This document shows, one piece after another, positions 1 to 7,505 of a stretch of 20,807 nucleotides of DNA. How positions within the stretch are numbered: position 1 is the first letter of the stretch; each line of letters begins with the position of its first letter. Below the pieces are notes generated by a model. That model had not been told where the DNA came from. It did no database searches and saw only the letters and a program-made list of their open reading frames with translations. Source of the DNA: Rubrobacter sp. (lineage in GTDB: Bacteria > Actinomycetota > Rubrobacteria > Rubrobacterales > Rubrobacteraceae). The position numbers and the translations under genes were made by a program. The stretch lies in NCBI GenBank assembly GCA_016781635.1, contig JADDPY010000478.1, positions 1 through 20,807 on the forward strand, read 5' to 3'.

Positions 1-396
1 GAGGGCAACCTGGTGCGGCTCGTGATCAAGCCCGACGTGCTGCGCTCGGTCCTTGCGACGGCGCGCGAGCGGCTTGGAATACTGCACCTCTCGTTTATCA
101 CCGTGGTGGACCGGATGGGTTCTTTCGAGATTACCTACGAGCTTCTGGATCTGCGCGGCGGTCAGGTGCGCATCAGGACGACAGTGGAGGGTGAGGAGCC
201 GGTGGTCGACACCGCAACGGATATCTATCCGACGGCGAACTGGCACGAGCGGGAGGCCTACGATATGTTCGGGATCGCCTTCAAGGGGCATCCCGACCTC
301 AGGCGGCTGTACATGTGGCAGGACCACTTCGACCACCACCCGCTGTTGAAAAGCTTTGAGATCAGTACCAAACGCACCTTCGAGAATTTGAGGTAA
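1..396 (+). CDS. nuoC: NADH-quinone oxidoreductase subunit C (30 kDa), 5' end missing
   Basis: NuoC is a peripheral-arm subunit of respiratory complex I. It has no cofactor and packs against NuoD near the quinone site. The frame is open from base 1, so the N-terminus lies outside the window; the GTG at 13 is in frame, but the codons before it fit a continuing protein and the family usually has more residues ahead of this point. The 30 kDa subunit signature is clear: [19 protein letters not shown], followed by RRLYMWQD. The stop at 394-396 lies 5 bases before nuoD, so the two are co-transcribed. NuoC and NuoD are separate here, unlike the fused NuoCD of enterobacteria. The identification is firm; the true start cannot be seen. 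Confidence 0.95.
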   Translation, partial: EGNLVRLVIKPDVLRSVLATARERLGILHLSFITVVDRMGSFEITYELLDLRGGQVRIRTTVEGEEPVVDTATDIYPTANWHEREAYDMFGIAFKGHPDLRRLYMWQDHFDHHPLLKSFEISTKRTFENLR

Positions 397-401
397 AAGG
401 G

Positions 402-1586
402 ATGCTTAGCGAAGGACGCCGCACCGAGGAAGTAACCCCGGGTAACCGGTTGAGCGGGCGTCTCGCGACCCCGGACATCAGGGATGAGTTCGGCCTAGAG
501 ACGCTGGACATGAACATGGGGCCGCAGCACCCCGCGATGCACGGCCTCCTGAGGCTCATATTAGAGCTCGACGGGGAAACGGTGGTGCGATGCGACCCCG
601 TCATGGGGTATCTGCACCGAAGCAAGGAAAAAATCTCCGAGAACCGGATGTATCCTGCGGTCATCCCGATCACGGACCGCATCGACTACATGAACAATAT
701 GGCCATGGAGTACGGTTACTGCCTAGCGGTGGAGAAGTTGCTCGACGTGGAGCTGCCGCCGCGGGCAGACGCCTTGCGGGCGCTTATGAACGAGTTTAGT
801 CGCATCATGAGCCACATCCCCTCCATAGGCTTCCTCATGCTGGAGCTCGGGGCGTTCACGCCTATCCTGTACGCGTTTCGGGAGCGCGAGCGCATACAGG
901 GGATCATGGAAGCGGTAACCGGCGCGAGGATGATGTTCCACTACATTCGCATCGGGGGCGTCAAGGCCGACCTCCCCGAGGGAATGCCCGAAAAGATGTG
1001 GAAGTACATCGAGGGGCTCGAGCAACGCTTCGACAACGACTTCGTGGACCTCATAGAGGGGAACGAGATCTTCCGGGCCAGGACGCGCGGCGTCGGGAAG
1101 ATCGCGCCGGAGAAGGCGGTCGAGATGGGTCTGACCGGGGTGCCGTTGAGGTGCACCGGCGTCGAATTCGATGTACGCAAGCATTATCCCTACGGCTGGT
1201 ACAAAAATCTCGACTTCGACGTCGTCACGGACGATGCCGGCGACGTCGAGGCCTCGTACCGGTGCAGAATAGGCGAGATCCGGCAGAGCATCCGTATGAT
1301 CAAGCAGATCCTGGAGAATCTGCCCGAGGGCGAGGTGATGGGAGACACGGGCCGGCGCCTCCGGCCGAAGGAGGGCGACGGCATCGGACGGGTCGAGTCC
1401 GCGCGCGGAGAGTACGCGGTGCACGTCGTCTCCGACGGCTCGGACACGCCTTACCGGGTCCACTACCGGACGCCGTGTATGGTGAACATGCAGCTTCTGA
1501 CGGAGATCGTGCCGGGGCACTACCTGCCGGACATCATGGCGATTATGGGGCTTATAGACCCGGTGTCCGGGGCGTGGGACAAATAA
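402..1586 (+). CDS. nuoD: NADH-quinone oxidoreductase subunit D (49 kDa)
   Basis: NuoD forms much of the quinone-binding cavity of complex I. The 394-residue protein opens with an N-terminal stretch of about 35 residues and then [16 protein letters not shown] (residues 37-52). His43/His47 and Tyr96 (in DRIDYMNNM) match the family's quinone-pocket His and Tyr positions. The nickel-binding CxxC motifs of the related hydrogenase large subunits are absent, so this is a complex I subunit and not a group 4 hydrogenase. The start is ATG 402, five bases after nuoC, with purine-rich GAGGTAAAAGGG just upstream. The C-terminus reads [11 protein letters not shown], where most family members end in a GE(V/x)DR-type motif. 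The overall sequence looks closer to the NdhH type than to E. coli NuoCD; that is an impression from memory, not an alignment. Confidence 0.97.
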   Translation: MLSEGRRTEEVTPGNRLSGRLATPDIRDEFGLETLDMNMGPQHPAMHGLLRLILELDGETVVRCDPVMGYLHRSKEKISENRMYPAVIPITDRIDYMNNMAMEYGYCLAVEKLLDVELPPRADALRALMNEFSRIMSHIPSIGFLMLELGAFTPILYAFRERERIQGIMEAVTGARMMFHYIRIGGVKADLPEGMPEKMWKYIEGLEQRFDNDFVDLIEGNEIFRARTRGVGKIAPEKAVEMGLTGVPLRCTGVEFDVRKHYPYGWYKNLDFDVVTDDAGDVEASYRCRIGEIRQSIRMIKQILENLPEGEVMGDTGRRLRPKEGDGIGRVESARGEYAVHVVSDGSDTPYRVHYRTPCMVNMQLLTEIVPGHYLPDIMAIMGLIDPVSGAWDK

Positions 1587-1609
1587 TGGGAGAGGGAGGG
1601 CTTTAGGTT

Positions 1610-2617
1610 TTGAGCTTGGATATTCTCAACCAGGAGCCGTTCAGGTTCCTGCTCTCCTTCGGCGCGATACTGTTTCTGGTCTTGAACCTGGCCGCCGTCT
1701 TCACGATGGCCGAGCGGAAGGTTTCCGCTTACATCCACCTGCGGTTCGGCCCTAATCGGGTGGGGCCGAGGGGGCTCTTGCAGCCGGCGGCGGACGTTTT
1801 CAAGCTGTTCAGCAAGGAAAACCTCGCGCCGAGCCGGGCGGATATCTGGGTGTTCCTGGCGGCTCCGATCGCCATGTTTCTGCCGGCGGCACTCGTGTGG
1901 CTCGTCGTCCCGTTCGCGCCCAACGCCGTGATCGCGGACCTCAACGTCGCCATCGTGTTCTTTATCGCAATGACCTCTATCGGCGCTCTGGGTTTAATCA
2001 TGGCCGGCTACGGGAGCCGCTCCAACTTCTCGCTGTTGGGTGCTTTGCGTGGCGCCGCTCAGATGATCTCTTATGAGGTGCCGCTGATCTTGAGTTTGCT
2101 CGGGGTCATCATGCTCTCCGGGAGCCTCTCGCTCGTGGATGTGGTCAACGCTCAGGCCGGCGGGTTCTGGCACTGGTACTTCCTGCCGCAGCTGCCGATG
2201 TTCGTCGTCTTCTACATAGCGGGGCTCGCGGAGGCGAGACGGGTGCCGTTCGATCTGCCGGAGGGCGAGAGCGAGATCGTCGGCGGGTTCATGGTCGAGT
2301 ACTCCGGGATGACCTGGGGCTTGATCCAGGCGGCTGAGTTCGCCTCAATGGGCCTGATCTCCGCGATCACCGTGACGCTCTTCTTCGGGGGCTGGCAGCC
2401 GCCCTTCGAGTTTCTGGACCTCGGGAACTTCAACTGGGTCTGGTTCGGTTTCAAGACGGCGCTGCTCGTGTTCACCTTCCAGTGGGTTCGTTGGAGCGTC
2501 CCGCGCCTCAGGATGGATCAGCTTATGGACCTCGGCTGGAAGATACTCGTGCCGGCTTGTCTGATATGGCTGTTCGTCACCGCCGGTGCGATGCTTCTGT
2601 TCCCGTCGGTCTTTTAG
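1610..2617 (+). CDS. nuoH: NADH-quinone oxidoreductase subunit H
   Basis: NuoH is the membrane subunit that joins the quinone chamber to the proton-pumping arm. It has 335 residues, about the usual length, and around eight hydrophobic segments. Family landmarks are visible: AERKVSAYIHLRFGPNRVGP (residues 34-53) in the first cytoplasmic loop, Glu156 in SYEVPL, and the long loop FDLPEGESEIVGG with VEYSGM (214-233). The start is TTG 1610; GGGAGAGGGAGGG at 1588-1600 supplies a ribosome site about 10 bases upstream. A second TTG two codons later is possible. The gene follows nuoD directly after 23 bases, whereas the usual 14-gene operon has nuoE, F and G in this gap. Confidence 0.97.
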   Translation: MSLDILNQEPFRFLLSFGAILFLVLNLAAVFTMAERKVSAYIHLRFGPNRVGPRGLLQPAADVFKLFSKENLAPSRADIWVFLAAPIAMFLPAALVWLVVPFAPNAVIADLNVAIVFFIAMTSIGALGLIMAGYGSRSNFSLLGALRGAAQMISYEVPLILSLLGVIMLSGSLSLVDVVNAQAGGFWHWYFLPQLPMFVVFYIAGLAEARRVPFDLPEGESEIVGGFMVEYSGMTWGLIQAAEFASMGLISAITVTLFFGGWQPPFEFLDLGNFNWVWFGFKTALLVFTFQWVRWSVPRLRMDQLMDLGWKILVPACLIWLFVTAGAMLLFPSVF

Positions 2618-2635
2618 AAAGGAAAGGTTCCTACG

Positions 2636-3175
2636 ATGCCCCAGCTGGGACAAGGAATTCTGAAGGGGATGGGGATAACCCTCAAGCACCTCTTCGAGAA
2701 AAAGGTCACAAGACAGTATCCAGAGTACAAAAAGCAGACGTACGAGCGGAGCCGCGGGATGCTCACCGTGGACATGGATCGGTGCATCGCTTGCCTTCAG
2801 TGCATGCGCATCTGCCCCGACCACTGCATCTCCATCGAGCAGACCAAGCGCGACGCCGACGGCTCCGGGAAACCGAAGCCTTACGCGGTCGGGTTCGTCA
2901 TCGACGACTCGCGCTGCATGTACTGCAGCTTGTGCGTCGAGGTCTGTCCGGTTAACTGCATCTACCATACCGAGGAGTTCGAAGTCCAGGCTTACAACCG
3001 CCTGGAGCTCGCCCGGCAGTTCGGTGAGCGGCCGGTTGACCCGACGATAGACCCGAAGCCGGCCGTGAAAAAGAAGAAGCCGGCGGGCAAGGCGGCAGCG
3101 GGAAAGAGCGCCGAGGGTAAGGCCGCCCCGAAGAAGGCCCCGCGCAAGGCCCCGAAGAAGGAAGACGCGGCCTAG
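2636..3175 (+). CDS. nuoI: NADH-quinone oxidoreductase subunit I, 2x[4Fe-4S], with Lys-rich C-terminal tail
   Basis: NuoI carries iron-sulfur clusters N6a and N6b, which pass electrons towards N2 and quinone. The 179-residue protein has two ferredoxin-type motifs: Cys50/53/56/60 with Cys64 (CIACLQCMRICPDHC), and Cys94/97/100/104 with Cys108 (CMYCSLCVEVCPVNC). GAAAGGAAAGG just before ATG 2636 is a good ribosome site. From about residue 141 the protein runs into a tail with about 13 Lys and one Arg, mixed with Ala and Pro. The tail contains near-repeats such as APKKAPRKAPKK and ends KKEDAA. This tail is not part of the core fold. NuoI extensions are known in complexes that lack NuoEFG, where a basic surface could dock an acidic donor such as ferredoxin; that role is inferred here. 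Confidence 0.97.
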   Translation: MPQLGQGILKGMGITLKHLFEKKVTRQYPEYKKQTYERSRGMLTVDMDRCIACLQCMRICPDHCISIEQTKRDADGSGKPKPYAVGFVIDDSRCMYCSLCVEVCPVNCIYHTEEFEVQAYNRLELARQFGERPVDPTIDPKPAVKKKKPAGKAAAGKSAEGKAAPKKAPRKAPKKEDAA

Positions 3176-3176
3176 C

Positions 3177-3713
3177 GTGGTCATCGCTTTCGTCTTCCTG
3201 GCCTCGATGACCCTGATCTGCTCCCTCGGCGTGGTGTTGAGCCGCAGCATCATTCACTCCGCGCTGTTCATGTCGGGGGCGTTTCTTGGGATAGCAGGCT
3301 TCTACATAATGCTCAACGCACCGGCGCTGGCGGCGTTTCAGGTGCTCATCTACGTCGGGGCGGTGACGGTGGTGATCCTGTTCGGGATCATGTTCACCCA
3401 GAAGCCGCAGGCGAAGCATTACCGGACGATCATTTCGAGGCAGTTGTGGCCCGGCTTCTTTGTAGCGCTCGGGGTCGGGGCATTCCTCGCTTATATAGTA
3501 ACGATCCAGGATTGGGCCGGAAACGAGCCCGGGAACGGTTTGAGGAGCGTTGAGGCGTTCGGGGAGAACCTGCTGGGCGTGAACGGGGCGCCCCCGATCT
3601 TCGGGCTGCTCTTCGAGGTGGCGAGCGTACTCTTGCTCGTCGCGGTGATAGCGGCGATCGTGGTCAGCCGCAGAAGGGTCGGCGACGGGGTCGATAGGGG
3701 GGTGGAGGAGTAG
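3177..3713 (+). CDS. nuoJ: NADH-quinone oxidoreductase subunit J
   Basis: NuoJ is a small membrane subunit of complex I with a pi-bulge helix that takes part in coupling. The 178-residue product has five hydrophobic segments. The conserved third segment reads AFQVLIYVGAVTVVILFGIM, and its Tyr59 falls at the same number as the conserved Tyr of E. coli NuoJ. The predicted start is GTG 3177, one base after the nuoI stop, with GAAGGAAG at the end of nuoI as a ribosome site. The C-terminus is short and charged (SRRRVGDGVDRGVEE). The stop TAG at 3711-3713 overlaps the nuoK GTG by one base, so the two are likely translationally coupled. Confidence 0.95.
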   Translation: MVIAFVFLASMTLICSLGVVLSRSIIHSALFMSGAFLGIAGFYIMLNAPALAAFQVLIYVGAVTVVILFGIMFTQKPQAKHYRTIISRQLWPGFFVALGVGAFLAYIVTIQDWAGNEPGNGLRSVEAFGENLLGVNGAPPIFGLLFEVASVLLLVAVIAAIVVSRRRVGDGVDRGVEE

Positions 3714-4063
3714 TGCCGCCACAGGTACAGCAGTTTGTAGACACGCTGAACGCGGCCCTGCCGCTTGAGGGTTACCTCGTCGTCGGGGCGATCATGTTCG
3801 CCATCGGGGCGTGGGGCGCGCTTATCCGGCGCAACGCCGTGGTCGTTTTCATGTGCATCGAGTTGATGATCAACGGAGTTAACCTCTCGCTCGTCTCCTT
3901 CGCGGATTACCTGCCGGACGCTGGCGGATTCGGGGCGGGGTATGCGGTGCTGGTGATCGCGGTGGCGGCTGCCGAGGTCGCCGTTGGGCTGGCGATCGTG
4001 CTGGCCGTGTACCGCTCACGCAAGACGGTGAATGTGGACGAGATCAACTTGCTGAAAGGCTAG
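3713..4063 (+). CDS. nuoK: NADH-quinone oxidoreductase subunit K
   Basis: NuoK is a three-helix membrane subunit related to MrpC. Its two buried glutamates are part of the proton path. Both are present: Glu50 in FMCIELMINGVNL and Glu88 in AAAEVAVGLAI, spaced as Glu36 and Glu72 are in E. coli. IRRNAVVVF precedes the first Glu, as expected. The 116-residue product has about 14 more N-terminal residues than E. coli NuoK. The start used is GTG 3713, which overlaps the nuoJ stop (TAGTG); GGAGG at 3704-3708 is rather close to it. Confidence 0.95.
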   Translation: MPPQVQQFVDTLNAALPLEGYLVVGAIMFAIGAWGALIRRNAVVVFMCIELMINGVNLSLVSFADYLPDAGGFGAGYAVLVIAVAAAEVAVGLAIVLAVYRSRKTVNVDEINLLKG

Positions 4064-4071
4064 GGGAGTAG

Positions 4072-6048
4072 ATGACGCAGAGCGTTGGATTGCAACTCAT
4101 TATCGCGGCCATCCCCGGCCTACCGGCGCTGGTCTTTCTGGTGCTGGCCCTCTTCGGGCGCTACCTGAAGGAGGGCGCCCAGTACGTAGCCATTTTCGGG
4201 GTCGCGACCTCGCTGGTGTTCAGTGCGTTCGCGCTGTACTTCGTGGCCCGCACTGGGGCGCCGGTGGACTTCGCGGTGAACTGGATAGACCTCGGTCCCG
4301 GCGGCTCATTCCCGATCGGGGTCTACGTGGACGGGCTCGCGGCGATGATGCTCGTCGTGGTTTGTTTCGTGAGCTTGATGGTGCAGCTCTACTCCGGGGC
4401 TTTTATGGAGGACGACAAGAGGTTCGCATGGTACTACGCGATCCTGAACCTCTTCACGGCCTCGATGCTCGGGCTCGTCGTGGCACCGAACTTCATCGAG
4501 TTGTACATCTTCTGGGAGCTCGTCGGGTTATGCTCGTACCTCCTGATCGGGCACTGGTTCGAGAAGCCATCCGCAGCGAAGGCTGCCCAGAAGGCGTTTA
4601 TCGTCACCCGCATCGGGGACGCGGCGCTGTTTATTGGGATTATTATGTTCTGGCGCGCGACCGGCACGACGGACTTTAGCGCTATCTCCGAAGCGGCGGC
4701 GGCCGGGTTCATAGGGGGCTCCGTGTTGACGACGGCCCTGATCCTGGTCTTCGTCGGCGCGGTCGGTAAGAGCGCCCAGTTCCCGCTGCACGTGTGGCTC
4801 CCGGATGCCATGGAAGGCCCTACGCCGGTCTCGGCGCTCATCCACGCGGCCACGATGGTCGCGGCGGGGGTTTATCTCGTGGCGCGCACCTACGACATCT
4901 TCGTGCAGAGCCCTGGAGCACTGCTGGTGGTCGCGTACATCGGCGGGTTTACGGCGCTCATGGCGGCGACGATGGCGGTGGTGAAGAAGGACATGAAGCG
5001 CGTGATCGCCTACTCGACGATCTCGCAGCTCGGGTACATGATGATGGCGCTCGGGATCGGTTCGTATACCGCCGGCATGTTCCACCTCTTCAACCACGCT
5101 TTCTTCAAGGCGCTGCTTTTCCTTGGGGCGGGCAGCATCATCTACGCGATGAACAGCTACAACATGTTCGACATGGGTGGTCTCAGGCGGAGGATGCCCG
5201 TTACATTCTGGACGATGGTTGTGGCCGGGCTCTCACTCGCCGGTATCTTCCCCTTCTCGGGCTTCTGGTCGAAAGACTCGATCCTCGCCGGCGCTTTCGA
5301 GGAAGGCTATTATCTTCTCTACGCAATGGCGCTCGTGACCGTCTTTCTGACGGCGTTCTACATCTTCCGCGCCATCTTCGTCGCGTTTATGGGAGAGCCG
5401 AGGACGGAGGGCGCGAGGGAGGCAGTCGAGTCGCCGAGCATCATGACGGGGCCGATGGTCCTCCTGGCCATCCTCGCCGTGGTGAGCGGCTTCCTCGGCA
5501 TTCCAGAAGGTTCTTTCGGTCTCCCGATAAGGGACTTCTTCTCGGCGCTCGTCGCTCCTAGTGCGTTCACGGTCGAGGCGCTGGAGCTGGAGACTCACTC
5601 TTTCAACTACGTGCTTGGAGCGATCTCGGTGGCGGTGGCGCTCGCGGGAATAGGGCTAGCTTACGCGCTCTACGTGCCAAAGCCCGAGCGAGCCGCCGCG
5701 CTCGCCCGCCGCTTCTCGCCCATTCACACTTTCCTGGATCGGGGTTGGTACTTCGACGCGATCTACGACAAGCTCATCGTCCGTCGGGCGATGGCGCTCG
5801 GTAGGGCTACGGCCTACTTCGACAGGCGGGTTTTCGGGAGCATGGTCTCGGGCGTCGGGCGCGGGGTCTCCGGTCTCGGGGAGAGGCTCAGGCCGCTTCA
5901 GAGCGGCGGGGCGCAGAACTATGCGCTGTTCATTCTTGTAAGCGTTCTGGTGATAGGGGTGATAGTGGGGGCACAGTATGGGTTCCTCGTGGTGGCCTTG
6001 ATAGCGGCCGTCACCGTAGGCGCCGTTGCGATAGGGGCACGGCTGTGA
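4072..6048 (+). CDS. nuoL: NADH-quinone oxidoreductase subunit L (antiporter-like)
   Basis: NuoL is the distal antiporter-like proton-pumping subunit, with the long lateral helix at its C-terminus. The 658-residue protein shows the expected pumping residues: Glu149 in IFWELVGLCSYLLIG, Asp183 in TRIGDAALF, Lys233 in GAVGKSAQFPLHVWLPDAM, and His258 in SALIHAATMVAAGVY. Many hydrophobic helices are followed by an amphipathic stretch and a final C-terminal helix. ATG 4072 lies 8 bases after nuoK, with AGGGGAG upstream. The end overlaps nuoM by four bases (GTGA). No truncation or frameshift is seen. Confidence 0.97.
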   Translation: MTQSVGLQLIIAAIPGLPALVFLVLALFGRYLKEGAQYVAIFGVATSLVFSAFALYFVARTGAPVDFAVNWIDLGPGGSFPIGVYVDGLAAMMLVVVCFVSLMVQLYSGAFMEDDKRFAWYYAILNLFTASMLGLVVAPNFIELYIFWELVGLCSYLLIGHWFEKPSAAKAAQKAFIVTRIGDAALFIGIIMFWRATGTTDFSAISEAAAAGFIGGSVLTTALILVFVGAVGKSAQFPLHVWLPDAMEGPTPVSALIHAATMVAAGVYLVARTYDIFVQSPGALLVVAYIGGFTALMAATMAVVKKDMKRVIAYSTISQLGYMMMALGIGSYTAGMFHLFNHAFFKALLFLGAGSIIYAMNSYNMFDMGGLRRRMPVTFWTMVVAGLSLAGIFPFSGFWSKDSILAGAFEEGYYLLYAMALVTVFLTAFYIFRAIFVAFMGEPRTEGAREAVESPSIMTGPMVLLAILAVVSGFLGIPEGSFGLPIRDFFSALVAPSAFTVEALELETHSFNYVLGAISVAVALAGIGLAYALYVPKPERAAALARRFSPIHTFLDRGWYFDAIYDKLIVRRAMALGRATAYFDRRVFGSMVSGVGRGVSGLGERLRPLQSGGAQNYALFILVSVLVIGVIVGAQYGFLVVALIAAVTVGAVAIGARL

Positions 6049-7505
6049 TTACCACGATAACGATCTTCTTCCCGCTCCTCGCAGCGATCGCGATGGTCGC
6101 GCTTCCGCGCACGGCGGATTCGAGGACGATACGCTACACGGCCCTGGGGCTCGCGGCGGTGCCATTGCTGCTCGCCCTCTACATCTACTTCGCCCATCGG
6201 GGCGACCTTGGCGCGCCGTCGCTCACGCAGAACCTGAACTGGATCGAGGCTCTGGGCATCGGTTACCGCGTCGGGCTCGACGGCCTCGGATTCGGGATGT
6301 TCCTCCTTTCGGCTCTGTTGACGCTCCTGGCCGTGGTCGCCTCCTGGGACGTGCGGGAGAACTTGAAGCAGTACTTCGCGATCCTGTTTATAGCGGAGCT
6401 CGGGATGCTCGGGGTCTTCGCGGCGCAGGATTTGATCCTGTTCTACATCTTCTTCGAGATCACGCTGATCCCGATGTACCTGCTCGTCGGCATCTGGGGC
6501 GACGAGCACCGTCGTCCGGCGGCCGTTAAGTTCTTTATCTACACCTTCCTCGGGAGCACGGTGATGCTTGCGGGCTTTCTGGCGTTGGGGATACTCTCCG
6601 GGCCGAACTTCTCCATAGAGGCGTTGACCGGCGGCAACCTGCCGCGCGGGGCTCAGGTCGCGATAGCAGCCCCGATCCTCTTCGGGCTCCTCGTGAAGAC
6701 GCCCGCCGTCCCGCTCCACAGCTGGCTGCTGGACGTCTACGTCTCCAGCCCGACGAGCACCAACGTCGTACTTTCGGGCATCCTTCCGAAGCTCGGCACT
6801 TACGGCCTTTTGAAGGTCGCCCTCCCGCTGCTCCCGCAAGGGGTTGAGCCTTACCTTCCCATCATCGCGGCGCTCGGGGTCATCAACATAATCTACGGCT
6901 CTTTCGTCGCGTTCATGCAGCCGGACCTGAAGGCGCTCGTGGCCTACTCCTCGATAGCTACGCTGGGCTTTATTCTCCTCGGTGCGGCTTCTGGGAACGC
7001 GCTCGGGATAAACGGGGCGGTTTTGCAGCAGGTGACGCACGGGCTGTACTCGGCGCTCCTGTTTATCTTGGTCGGCGTCATCGCAGCCAGGACGGGTACG
7101 CGCAATATAAGGGAGCTCGGTGGGCTCGCTGCCAGCATGCCGTGGGCCGGCGCGCTACTTACTATAGGGGCCCTCGCCGCGATGGGGATGCCGGGGCTTG
7201 CGGTGTTCGTCTCGGAGTTCATGACCATTATGGGCGGTTACGTGGCCTTCCCGATCGCTGGGGTGCTTGCCGCTCTGGGGATCGTGTTGAGCGTTATGTA
7301 CCTCTCGTACATGGTCAGGCGGACGGTCTTCGGGCCGGTGGAGAAGCCCGAGTACGAGGGGACCCAAGACGCCAGTCCCGTGGAGATGGCGGCTACGGTG
7401 CCGCTGGCCTCCCTGCTGATAATCTTGTTCTTCTTCCCGGGTTTGCTTATAAACGTACAGCGGCCGGCCGTCGAGCTCGTCCTGGCCGCGATAGGGGGTT
7501 CCTAG
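6045..7505 (+). CDS. nuoM: NADH-quinone oxidoreductase subunit M (antiporter-like)
   Basis: NuoM is the middle antiporter-like proton-pumping subunit. The 486-residue protein has Glu138 in FYIFFEITLIPMYLL, Lys218 in LLVKTPAVPLHSWL and Lys249 in LPKLGTYGLLK, matching E. coli Glu144, Lys234 and Lys265. The region after the first Lys departs from the usual text: WLLDVYVSSPT replaces the common WLPDAH.xAPT form, and LPKLG replaces LLKxG. The key Lys remains, so function is probably kept. Start GTG 6045 shares GTGA with the nuoL stop. The stop at 7503-7505 directly abuts the nuoN TTG. Confidence 0.96.
   Translation: MITTITIFFPLLAAIAMVALPRTADSRTIRYTALGLAAVPLLLALYIYFAHRGDLGAPSLTQNLNWIEALGIGYRVGLDGLGFGMFLLSALLTLLAVVASWDVRENLKQYFAILFIAELGMLGVFAAQDLILFYIFFEITLIPMYLLVGIWGDEHRRPAAVKFFIYTFLGSTVMLAGFLALGILSGPNFSIEALTGGNLPRGAQVAIAAPILFGLLVKTPAVPLHSWLLDVYVSSPTSTNVVLSGILPKLGTYGLLKVALPLLPQGVEPYLPIIAALGVINIIYGSFVAFMQPDLKALVAYSSIATLGFILLGAASGNALGINGAVLQQVTHGLYSALLFILVGVIAARTGTRNIRELGGLAASMPWAGALLTIGALAAMGMPGLAVFVSEFMTIMGGYVAFPIAGVLAALGIVLSVMYLSYMVRRTVFGPVEKPEYEGTQDASPVEMAATVPLASLLIILFFFPGLLINVQRPAVELVLAAIGGS

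Noticed and set aside
723..1520. Minus-strand open frame of 265 codons inside nuoD
   Set aside because: Fully inside a conserved gene, no recognisable domain, Arg/His/Asp-rich text typical of an antisense shadow.
402..1586. NuoD as large subunit of a group 4 NiFe hydrogenase
   Set aside because: Nickel-binding CxxC pairs are absent, and the quinone-pocket His and Tyr of complex I are present.
1586..1606. Six-codon frame MGEGGL overlapping the nuoD stop (TAATG)
   Set aside because: It consists mainly of the purine-rich ribosome site for nuoH read as codons; no ribosome site of its own.
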